Shown: one piece after another, positions 10,439-19,655 of the stretch
Layout of the letters: each line of letters starts with the position of its first letter
How positions within the stretch are numbered: position 1 is the stretch's first letter
Origin: Mesaphorura yosii
Lineage: Eukaryota; Arthropoda; Collembola; Poduromorpha; Tullbergiidae
Reading direction: 5' to 3'
Assembly (NCBI GenBank): GCA_009869945.1
Contig: WIXG01000280.1
Coordinates: forward strand, 1-64,000
DNA length: 64,000 nucleotides
Made by a program: the position numbers and the translations under genes
Notes under the pieces: generated by a model
What the model was told of the DNA's origin: nothing
The model's database searches: none
The model's input: only the letters and a program-made list of their open reading frames with translations

Positions 10439-11932
10439 TGTCTGCCTTACCAATCAAGTTGCGCCGTGAACGGCAGCTTGGGTTGGTGTTGTTCAACAAT
10501 TTGTTACGTGGTGGCTGGACAAAGTATTGGATTCTGTACAAAACCTGGAGCACCAAACGTGAGTTTCTTGTGCAGTTTTGCCTTCCTTGCCTTAAACGTG
10601 ATTAAATTTACAGTGCATTGAAGACGATGAGGAATGCCAAGCAAGCGGAGCTGCGGGATTCTGTTGTTCAACGTTCTGTGACCAAGATATTGGTGAGCAA
10701 TTTGGGGTTTGCAGGAATAGGAGCTCGAATTGGAAGCCCAGCTTAGCTGGTGGATTGGACCCCAATCAAGTTGTTGGCATTGTGTTCGGAACTGCCACCG
10801 TATTTCTTCTCATCGTTCTCATCTCTGTGGCCGTTTGGATTTGGAAGCATCGTCGTGCAAGGCTAACGGAATCGGAAATCCGTGCATTTCTTGAAGGAGG
10901 ATCCATAAAAGGGGATTCAGATCCCACGTGTAAACCTTACGATGATAATTACGAGATTTGTGAGTCGGATTTTACAATTGGTAAGAATTTCTGAATTCGT
11001 GGTCAACGTTCTTAGCTCTTTTTGAATGTTCTTGACCAATCTGCCTTGCAGATCATTCAACCCTGCTCGGGTCGGGTGAATTTTCAGTCGTTATGAAGGC
11101 CTTTGTCCGCGGACAGGCCGCTGCTGCAAAAACTGTGCATGCTGGAGTTACGGATGCATTCTACCTCAAAGCACTTTTAACCGAACTGAAGATCCTGATT
11201 CACGTCGGACAGCATACAAATATTGTCAGTCTCATTGGAGCAAGCACGCTGAGGCTAGGTCAAGGCTCTTGCTATGTCTTCACTGAATTTTGCGAGCATG
11301 GAAGTCTTGAATCTTACCTTCGAACACATAAGGCTGAATTTTTAAAGGCGACGACGAAGTCGAAATCGACCTACGTGGAATTTGCAGGTGATGATGGCCA
11401 ATCGGTTACGACAACGGTCGAAAATGTGATTAGACGTCTTATTCGATGGTGTTACGATATATCGGCTGGAATGGAGCATCTTACCGAGCTGCACGTTGTG
11501 CATGGAGATCTCGCCGCACGAAATGTCCTTCTTTCAACCGACTTGACCGCAAAAATCAGTGATTTTGGCCTCTCACGACGTCTATACACTTACACCAAGT
11601 TCGTTGGCTCAAAAGATGTCCCACTTCCATGGCGGCATCTTGCTCCAGAGTCCCTGACTCAATTGGTCTTCTCAACGCAGTCTGACGTCTGGTCTTTCGG
11701 TGTGACAATGTGGGAAATTTTCTCGCTAGGTGATGTACCGTACCCTGGATTGGAATGGTCAACACAATTTGTAGACTGTCTCATGCATAATATGAGGCCA
11801 TTGAGGCCAAACCTGGCGGCCGATGTAATGCACGAGATCATGACACAATGCTGGACTTTGGATCCAAATCAGCGTCCATCGTTTGAGTGGCTGACCGCTG
11901 AGCTAAGGCCGGCGTGCAATTCTGTTGTATAA
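10439..11932 (+). CDS. Receptor tyrosine kinase with tandem cystine-knot-like ectodomain (5' partial)
   Basis: Visible exons are 10439-10558, 10614-10980 and 11052-11932, in frame (455 residues from the first cysteine). Two modules, one per exon start, share exact spacing C-x6-C-x8-CC-x3-C-x10-C, which fits the inhibitor-cystine-knot pattern. A transmembrane helix follows (about residues 93-115, VVGIVFGTATVFLLIVLI), then a basic stop-transfer WKHRRAR. The cytoplasmic kinase has a glycine loop LGSGEFS, lysine in AAAKTV, the alpha-C glutamate in LLTELKIL, catalytic loop HGDLAARN (HGD instead of the usual HRD, nucleotides 11501-11524), DFG at 11561-11569, APESL, SDVWSFGVTMWEIFSLGDVP and a C-lobe arginine in NQRPSF. 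DLAARN marks it as a tyrosine kinase. All catalytic Asp and Lys residues are present, so it is likely active. The ligand is unknown. A signal peptide and any further modules would be upstream and were not found, so the gene may be incomplete or 5'-damaged. Confidence 0.85.
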
Positions 11933-11997
11933 AGTACCAGACAACAACTGAATAATTGTAATCTATTGTTTGCAAGATAAGATATTCATATTCCGCG

Positions 11998-12163
11998 AAC
12001 TGGCGCTTGAAGAATTGTTGCTCTTCGTGTCGTCGGTGATTCAAGTGTTCTACATTATCCGCGACCCGAGCAAGCTGCCACCACCCTCTGAGCCAGCAGA
12101 GGCCATGCTGAACGTTCCTCCACATCACGAACTTCTCTGCAATCTTAGGAAATATGATTAAGC
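11998..12163 (+). pseudogene. Cytochrome P450 3'-end fragment
   Basis: This piece aligns without gaps to 6917-7082, the last 54 codons and stop of the upstream P450, at about 83 percent identity by hand count (roughly 28 differences in 166). It keeps an open frame (ELALEELLLFVSSVIQ ... NLRKYD, stop) but lacks the haem-cysteine loop and everything before it, so it cannot be a P450. Similarity starts abruptly at 11998 and is lost just after the stop. It lies 65 bp after the kinase stop and before the next poly(A) signal, so it is probably transcribed as kinase 3' untranslated region. Confidence 0.85.
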
Positions 12164-12205
12164 TAATTAGATACACATTGAACTTGGCATTGGCATAATA
12201 GCGTC

Positions 12206-12211
12206 AATAAA
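12206..12211 (+). terminator. Poly(A) signal of the kinase transcript
   Basis: AATAAA, the first good signal after the kinase stop at 11932. It lies 43 bp beyond the P450 fragment, placing that fragment within the kinase 3' untranslated region. Confidence 0.55.
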
Positions 12212-12371
12212 ATGTAGTTGAAAGTCCTTTACTGCCTTTGAGTTTTCTTAGATGAAAGGGAGAAATTGCACAATTCAAAATCGATTCAAAGTACATTGAT
12301 GCAAAATGCGAAAATGTCATTCATCAATTAATCACTCAATTTATTTATTAGCTAATTAATTAGTGGCCAAG

Positions 12372-12403
12372 CATAAAAGTGCCGAAAGTTCTTCAGTCTC
12401 ATT
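12372..12403 (+). promoter_or_regulatory. Weak candidate core promoter of the gustatory receptor gene
   Basis: A TATA-like CATAAAAG (12372-12379) is followed by TCAGTC (12393-12398) and TCATTT (12398-12403). The spacing to the first is shorter than the usual 30 bp; the second fits better. The ATG is at 12454. Confidence 0.3.
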
Positions 12404-12453
12404 TGCGTTCTGATCGTTTGAGGAAATTTTTCTTTCTCGTCGAGACTTAAAGA

Positions 12454-14069
12454 ATGAATGCAAGTAAAATGCTAGGCAAACAGAAAGCGCTGACGGACGC
12501 AGAAAAGGCGAAAAAGTGTCAGGTCGAGCCTGCCAACCACCACTTCGAGCAGTTGGGAAAAGACATCCGCTCGCGCTCCTCGAATGAAGACACAGACACC
12601 CAGCATATGAGACGCCTTAAATGGCGGTGGATGGTTGGGTTGTTTAACGGAGTGTTCCCGGTTCAAAATGTGCTCCACGCCAAGTCCGAATTCGATTTAG
12701 TCTTCAAAAGACGATCGTTGGTTTATTTTAGCAGGTAATAATTAAATACTGGTGTATTAACAGGTCAGGTTCAATAAATTCTTCCCATCTTTCTTGTTTC
12801 AGCTGGTTTATCTTCGTCTTGAAAGTTCTTGGGTTCTTACACGTCTCAACTGTAATGGCGCAGCCACAGGCGTACTACAAGTACAAGCTGTCATTCACTG
12901 ATATCATAGCCATTTTTCTGAGCCTAGTCACAACCTACTGCTTTGGGATCTCCATGCATCTTCTGAGCGTGCTGAACGTGTCAGAGCTGCTGGAGTTCAT
13001 GGTCGCTGTGGCGGATTACCGAAGGAGGTATCCTGCAGCCACGGCCAGAACCGGAAACGCTGCAGCGGCTCTGTCGATGAGGAATCAAATGCTCAGCGCT
13101 TACGTAGCATTTTGTCCACTTTACTCCATTTGGCGCTTGTCTTCAGTCGGGCTTCCCGGCTACGGCTATGGGCGAATGAAGTTCGTTCTAGTTTGGCCTG
13201 GAATCGGCCGTATTAACACGACCGACCATTTCTGGATTCTGTTCGCGTATTGCGCGGCCATCCTCGCGTATCTCGAACTTGGAGTAATGACCCTCTTCGG
13301 CCAGCTTTCGTTTGCGTCACACAGCATTGTGAGCTTGTTGAATGGAATCATCGCCGAGGTCGAGCAGATATCCCAGCTAAAGTCAAAAGACGCAACGATG
13401 TGCTTACCCTATCGCCATCGCTGTCAAGAATCGAGCTCGCCCTGGTCACGCCTCTCGCTTTCTTATCTGGAATTCATGAAGGTGTTTGAAAAGTTTGAAA
13501 ACTGCGTCTCACCAAAGTATTTGGTGCTTTACTTGGTCCTGACTACGGGTACTATCAGCGGAGCTTACTATCTGATCTGTAGTGATGACCCGACGAACAG
13601 TGAGATTGGAGTGTTTTACGGCCTGCTGTGCTGCATTTCCATGTATCGCGTGTACGACCTGGGGAACACTGGAGAGAGCATCATGACGCAACACGGCCGG
13701 TTGATGCGGGCGTTGGCAAACATTGGAGAGCAAGGAAATATGGGCCGGGCAGAGAAATACGATGTAAGTCCTCAATTTCTTATAAACATTCTCAAAATTA
13801 ATTGCTTGCTTGTATCCAGTTCACGAGGTTCTTGACGATGGTGGACAGCGTTCCTGTAATTTTGAATACGAAGGGCTTCTTTGACGTTCGAAGGTCAAAT
13901 ATTCCAAAGGTATGAACGTCTAATCTAAAAGTACACCAACACCAATGAAAGGCATCGGCATTGTGTGCTGGAAGAATTTTATTGATTTTTTCAGATAATC
14001 AGCCTTATTTTGACGTACATCATTGTTCTTCTCCAGTTTCGGATGGTTGACAAGATAGTTGTTGAATAA
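12454..14069 (+). CDS. Gustatory receptor (insect chemoreceptor superfamily)
   Basis: Four exons (12454-12734, 12803-13763, 13820-13909, 13995-14069) give 468 residues. The last exon encodes the diagnostic seventh-helix signature TYIIVLLQF (TYhhhhhQF) seven residues into that exon, near the C terminus, and short phase-0 3' exons are typical of arthropod Gr genes. Hydrophobic helices are visible in the body, for example DIIAIFLSLVTTYCFGISMH, FWILFAYCAAILAYLELGVM and YLVLYLVLTTGTISGAYYLI. The family has an intracellular N terminus and forms ligand-gated cation channels in taste or other sensory neurons. The first exon adds an unusually long charged region of about 90 residues before the membrane part. 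Ligand unknown. The stop codon overlaps AATAAA at 14065-14070, so the poly(A) signal begins inside the coding sequence. Confidence 0.88.
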
Positions 14070-14070
14070 A
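14065..14070 (+). terminator. Poly(A) signal overlapping the receptor stop codon
   Basis: AATAAA shares its TAA with the stop codon at 14067-14069. If used, the 3' untranslated region would be only about 20-30 nt. Confidence 0.45.
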
Positions 14071-14257
14071 TACGGGCACACTGTATTTTTTCACAACAAA
14101 TACTAAACAAGGTATTGATTTATTCAAGCAAGACGATGTGCATTACATTAGTAATTGCTTCACGCTCCAAGCCCAAGCGCGTGAATCTTGACTAGTTCCC
14201 ACTTTAGAATAAAAACAAGAATAACAGTAACAAAGGACAAAGGTTTCATTTCACTCA

Positions 14258-14890
14258 TTAAAATTTGTTATCTCGGTCGTCGCTCTGCGTCCACATCACG
14301 ATTTCGTGCAGTAACTTTTCGTCCTTGTGCAGCTGGGTGAAGAGTTTCTTGTTGAAGTTGAAGTGTCCGCTTCCCGGTGCAATTTCTGGTGCCAGACGCG
14401 TGCACATTGTGTCGATGCCAAAGGTCGCGAGCACCTTCTGCACATAGTCTTCCAGCAGGTCGTTTATGCTCAAGTCCATCAGCTCCAGGCCCTCCTCGTC
14501 CAGCAACAACGCCCTTTCTTGGTCCGTGTCGTAGTTTATTTGCGGGTCGACGAGAAAAGAAATGTTTGTGCCTAGGAAGTCTCAAAACGGTGGCGAAGGC
14601 AAAGGCGAGGGCGCGAAGGCCTTCATCGTAGCCACGCGACAAGGGATTTATTGCCTGCGCCCGCCAAATCCACCAGCATTCCATTGAGTAAGACTGTTTT
14701 ACTGTTGAGTGGGATCCGTATTCAGGGTCGTTCGCCTATGTAGCGGAGGCAGGCGTGTATTAGGCGCCAGACGCCGCCCTCGTCGCGGCCCTACAAGACT
14801 CCGTCGTCAGTTCACCGGACCCATACGTCCGGATCGTCCAGCAGCCATTGCACGTACCAAACATTCAGACACCTGGTGACCCTTGGTGTG
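14258..14890 (-). pseudogene. Decayed coding remnant of unknown family
   Basis: The clearest part (14571 to 14258) is open after a good acceptor (minus CTTCCTAG) and encodes about 103 residues, including LLLDEEGLELMDLSINDLLE and a terminal TQSDDRDNKF. Its amino-acid composition looks like real protein. Upstream to about 14890, one minus-strand frame reads coherently (CLNVWYVQWLLDDPDVWV, EGGVWRLIHACLRYIGERP, KTVLLNGMLVDLAGAGNKSL) but is broken by TGA and TAG codons and then a frameshift. These stops are too close together for introns of the size seen nearby. I do not recognise the family. The 14258-14571 segment could still be the last exon of a living gene. Confidence 0.4.
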
Positions 14891-15067
14891 GTCGAAAGAA
14901 TGTGAATCAGGTGGGTTGTTGGACAGTTCGACTCTTCGTGTTATCAAGGGCCTGTGGTAAATACTCGTAACTTGTGTAAAGAAACTTGCGATTGGCTTCG
15001 GTTGAGATTTCTTTCTTTAAGCCAACAACTAATAATCAAGAGTAGAAGTAGAACCATTTACATCAAG

Positions 15068-15073
15068 TTTATT
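15068..15073 (-). terminator. Poly(A) signal of the SLC35G-like gene
   Basis: TTTATT on the plus strand (AATAAA on minus) lies 22 bp after the stop at 15096-15098. Confidence 0.6.
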
Positions 15074-15095
15074 TCGAAACATAAAACAAAAAGTT

Positions 15096-16507
15096 CTATT
15101 TCAAAAGAAACCCAAGATTCATTCTTGTCGTAGACTCACTCGGGAGTTCCCCAACCATTTTGCTTGCCGACGTGACCAGAACTCCAGTGCAGACGAGTAC
15201 CGTGCCAATGATTCTAAAATCGGCGCCAAAGATTCAAATTTCCCGCCATTAATAAATTGGCCGCTCAATACTGCCTAAGGCCAAAAGTAAACGAATTTAA
15301 TGAACTGTACTTACGACCACTCATCCGGCACGACTTGAAAGATGAGCACCTGCCACGTAAACGCAAAAGGGACGTCCGAGCATCGGACGAGCGCCACTGT
15401 GTTGGCGCTCTCAAACTTCAGGGCGAGGATGAGCGTGTTGTGCGCCGCTGTTGACAGAACACCCAGCAAGGTCAGCAGTGCCAAGTCGGCGGGTCCATCT
15501 GGCCAGGCGAATAAGCCCAGGGCGGATGTGGCGAGCACAGTCAGGCAGAGCCCCGTCAGACTGGTGACCAAGAACATGGCCACGAAGTGGTACTCCCGGC
15601 ATTTCCGGACCAGAACCGTGTACAGAGCCGTACTGAGCCCATCGATCAGCTTGAGCCCCATGCCAATCACAAGCCGGCTGTCCAGCTGGGTGTCACCGGT
15701 CAGAAAAGGCGGGCGCGTGATGACAAAAGCGCCAGCGATGATGAGAGCGGCCATAAGCGTTGGAGTGAGCCGGCACTTCTCGTGGAGGAGGGCGCAGGCG
15801 AGAGGAAGCGTGAAGACGAGCGACAAGTACGTGGCCACCGTCGCGCCGCCAATCGTCAAGTACTCCAGGGCCGTGACGCGAGAAAGCATCGCGGAGGTCA
15901 TGACGAAGCCAACTAACTATAGGGAGCAAAAATTCTGTAATCAATAATTTTACGTTGTTACCAGAAAAATTCGTACTAAAATCTTGAGCAGCGCTGGCCA
16001 GTTGATTTTTAGGCACAGGCAGCCAGGATCAAGGCCGAAGTCAATTATTCCGTTAAACACGTTCTGTTGCCGCTGCAGGACGTGCCCGCAACGCTTCAAG
16101 CCCGTGATCCCTGCCGCAACGCTGATCCCGATCAACGAGCCGACGCCTTGCCTCCAAATGCATTGGGTGATTGGGTGCATATTCGGCATGAGCTTGACAA
16201 CGACGAGAATGAGCGAAAAGCATACGGCTGATGTCAACGCGAGGAAAACTCCGATGAAGCGCTTCCAGCATGGCTTTGGCTTCTTCTCTGAGTGTCGCCT
16301 TTCGGCTTCGTTGAGCCCCTTCACAGCAACCGTACCTCCAGAAACTAGATAACGTTCATTGCGATTCTGATCAGGTTCGAGCGGCGGCGCCGGCGTTGGC
16401 GATCCTTTATCGATATTTTCTTCTTCAGCGTCACCTTCGAAACCGTGATTCACTTCGCCATCACAAGCAGCGAATTTCGTTTCACCGTCATGTTCGCTGG
16501 GCTGCAT
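15096..16507 (-). CDS. SLC35G-like EamA-domain transporter (drug/metabolite transporter superfamily)
   Basis: Three exons on the minus strand (16507-15977, 15916-15315, 15213-15096) join in frame to 416 residues. After a hydrophilic N terminus of about 85 residues come roughly ten membrane helices arranged as two EamA repeats. The first starts at FIGVFLALTSAVCFSLILVV; the end of the first repeat has LHEKCRLTPT followed by AGAFVITRPPFLTG, the pattern I know from SLC35G proteins. The second repeat runs from GMGLKLIDGLSTALYTVLVR to IIGTVLVCTGVLVTSASK. SLC35 relatives carry nucleotide sugars or other small molecules across Golgi, ER or plasma membranes; for the G subfamily the substrate is poorly known. 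Introns are 60 and 101 bp. The start is the first ATG, with a lysine-poor acidic leader. Confidence 0.88.
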
Positions 16508-18559
16508 TTTTGCTTAAACTGAACCTCGATACTGCTGTTTAGGGCCTTCTAGAATTTTGTAGTGCCTTAATAATTGGAGATATGATTTAACTGATGCCTG
16601 GCGCATCTTCGTGAGTCACGCAGACGAGATGCATGCGTGCCAGCGTGTACATCCTCATAAATAGTTGCAGTTGTAATTTGTACCTTTTAAAATTAATTGC
16701 GATGCCAAAACCTGACCGAGTCGATGATTGTCGAGTCAAGTATAAAGATTACATGACGCATTCTGGAAGCATGAGAGATGATTTGAATATAACCAGCTGT
16801 TAATTGGATAATTTGATTCGATTATAAAAATAAAAAGCAAAATGAAGGCAGATCAATTGCATAACACTTTCAAGCGACATGCGATACGCGAGCGATTTCG
16901 ATGTTTAATTGAGGGCACGCGATCCGAAGCGGAAATCCACATGAAAGACACCACGCGCTAGCTTTCGTAATTTCGTAGGTGAACCAAGCAATTGAACAAG
17001 CAAGACTGAGAAGAAATACAAAATCATTGGGTCATTAGCATTTAGCATGCTACTCTAATCACGAAGATACAAAGTCTTTAGTCTTGCTAAGTCCGCGTCA
17101 AAGCGTTGGTAGGAATAACAACACCACAAGCCAAGCTAAGCGCTTCCGCATTCTTCATCTCCTCAGCCTGATTCTTGAACATGTGAAGGTCTTCAGCCTG
17201 AATTCGAATTCAATCCCTATTCTTAGTTATCTTCCATTTCATCGATTGTTGACATCGACTGTCTGAAGATGAACACTCAAATCAACATCAACGGTCTTTG
17301 CACTCTGCAAAGAATATCGTAAACAGTACTAATTCAGTACTACACGATGGCACAAGTCCGAAGGTTTGGTCTTGTGGGGCGTGGAGAACGAAGGTTCCAA
17401 ATTTGTCATTATCCCGACATTGACTTGGCCAAACCCATTGACCTTGGGGTAATGTGATACCATCGTCGACATACTATGACGAACTTTCTATGCCATAGCT
17501 ATGACTTTGTGTACATTTTAGTTTTTGAACTTGTTCACCCTACACAAATTTCTGCTCTGACAGTTTTTTTTGGATTTTTATGCCGACAGCTTAGCCATTT
17601 GAGTATTCTGCCTTTATTTCACATTCCACGTCTTAAGAAGAACCAAACTAAAAATTAGCTGCTGATCGAGGTCGAGATTATTGCAACTGCATGACGATGA
17701 CGACTTTATCACTAATCACTAATCGCAATCACTAATTAGGGTTACAGTTACAAGTACGCTTAATTACAGTAATTAATTCCCTACTCGAGCTAATTCCGTA
17801 GCAAGTACGAGTACAATCAGAAATCAGTCCACTAACTTAACGTACGTCGTAATAATACAGCGCACACGTGATTAAGACGCGGTCTCGAACGGGATGGAAG
17901 TGAATTAGCGAATAAATCTCTGCAAAATTCTGCATACTGAATCACTGCTCACTATTTTGTTGTTCACGCACTGATTGTCAACCGAATAAATAACCCGCAG
18001 CTCGCAGCAAGTAAATACGAAATACGCGGGAAATGCAAATACGAGCCAATAAATAACTCGCGAGAAGGCTTTCTTATCGGAATCGCGTTACAATGCTAAT
18101 AATAGCGTATGAAGATCATAAATTAGGGTCTAAATTGCCAGTACTACGCTAAAGTACGCTAAATAAGCAAAAGCAAAACTTGTACTCAGGAAAAGTCCAA
18201 TATCGCCATCACAAAGTTTCTCAATTTTATAAGTTTTATAGCGGCAAGGCTGCTGGCGGACTCGCACGATCAATCATTCCCTGTATTGCTTTTGCCGCGG
18301 TACGGTGCGTCGGTAATTCGATACATTTACAAGATTCAAAGTCTAGATTGCTGAACAGCCAAGTAGCAGCGCAAAGTAACGCGAGTAGTCACTAAAAATC
18401 AGGTCAATATCTCCAAAATCTACATTACGCAATAGCAAAAACAGCAATAACAAGTTTCTGGTTTCTAATATAAAACCCACCAGCAGTTTACTAGCATACA
18501 TCAAGAAAGAGGTCCATAATCATAAATTTAGGCTGCATTCGTACGCCACGCGTAAGAAA
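16508..18559. other. Intergenic region, no gene seen
   Basis: AT-rich DNA between the 5' end of the transporter and the 3' end of the Dpr-like gene. A minus-strand TATA-like CTATTTATGA near 16653-16665 may belong to the transporter promoter. The right part should include the Dpr-like 3' untranslated region; no clear minus-strand AATAAA was found close to its stop. Confidence 0.5.
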
Positions 18560-19655
18560 TCACCTTACTAACTTATGCGTATAAGAGAGACTTGCCCGAA
18601 TCTGATCAGGCCCGCCCCGCCACTGCCACCCACACAATACGACTACGCTGCTAATCACTGTCATTATTGAGCCAATAAAGGAACTACGGCCATTGGCGTA
18701 ATTTGGCGTCGGCATTGGCGTTGGCGAGCTTGGAAATTGCTGACCCGACGCCGACGCCGCGGCTTTTCTGGAGACGAAGACGAGTATTTGCTGAAGAGAG
18801 GCGAGGACGCTGATGCTGAAGACGGCGGCAACTGCCGGGCTGAGCTGGCACCGGCTCCCGCCGGACCCCTGCTGCATAGCTGCCGGGTGTTCCCCGTTCA
18901 GGACGTGGAGGGTGACACTCGCCGCCTGGATATTGGAAGGAGAGCACGTGTAATTCCCGCTATCACGCGGCGCCGTGGACTTGATGACGAGCGTGCCGAT
19001 CGTAGTGTTGGCATTCACCTGTGGCAGAAGCAGAAACCCAAATTATCAGCAATCGAAATCGACAGCGACGAGTAAAATATAAAAGAGAATAAACTTACCC
19101 GATCGACCCACGAGTACTTCCCGCCATCAACGAGGTTGACCCGCTCCTGGTCGTGGTACCAGAAAATGTAGGAGGGCTGCTCCAAATTCTGTGTGATGAC
19201 ACATTTAATCTGGACGGCGCTCCCCGACTTGACGAAAACATCCGGCTCGCCAAGAATCTCCGTCTGGGGCACGACGACTGCGAGCTGCACGAAGAGGGAG
19301 AGCTTCGGCTCGCTCGTGACCTGGCATTCGTACACGCCCGCGTCTCGCTCCTGCACAAACTTGACCTGGAGGGTCCAGTCCTCGCCCGAGTGCAGGACTT
19401 GGAAGCGATCGTCGGCGATGAATGTGTAACGGTCGACGGTAAGAATGTGCGAGTCGCGCTGGCGGATCCAACTCACAGACTTGTTGCCCAGCTGCTTGAT
19501 GCGGCACGGGAGGAAGGCGTGCGTGCCGAACTGCGAGGTCACGTTGCTCGGAGGCCCAGTGTCAAAGTACGGGCCCGTGTAGAGCCCCGTGTAAGCACGC
19601 ACTTCCCACGGGGCAGAGCCTGGCGGCGTCGGCCGAGGATTTACGGTGACGGCGA
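18560..19655 (-). CDS. dpr: Dpr-like immunoglobulin-superfamily cell-surface protein (3' exons)
   Basis: Two exons on minus, 19655-19099 and 19018-18560, join in phase 0. The first opens in phase 1, so a preceding exon must end with one base of a codon. It encodes a short Pro-rich leader, then Ig1 with LPCRI, the tryptophan in VSWIRQRDSHILTVDRYTF, DDWTLQ-like EDWTLQVKF and YECQV, then the first half of Ig2 (IKCVI, YIFWYHD). The second exon completes Ig2 with NYTCSPSN and the Dpr hallmark VLNGEHPAAMQ, then a linker and a hydrophobic end (SSFIGSIMTVISSVVVLC) that could be a GPI signal or membrane anchor. Dpr proteins bind DIP partners between neurons and help specify synapses. N-glycosylation sequons NVT and NKS are present. 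The signal-peptide exon was not found with confidence; a weak candidate exon lies at 23122-23158 on minus. Confidence 0.88.

Noticed and set aside
15342-15947. A 201-codon plus-strand frame opposite the transporter
   Set aside because: It is antisense to the second exon of the SLC35G-like gene, whose own frame has membrane helices, family motifs and matching splice sites. The plus frame is a shadow of its codon bias.
17190-17225. GAATTCGAATTCAATCC resembling a tRNA T-loop
   Set aside because: No acceptor, D or anticodon stems could be paired around it.
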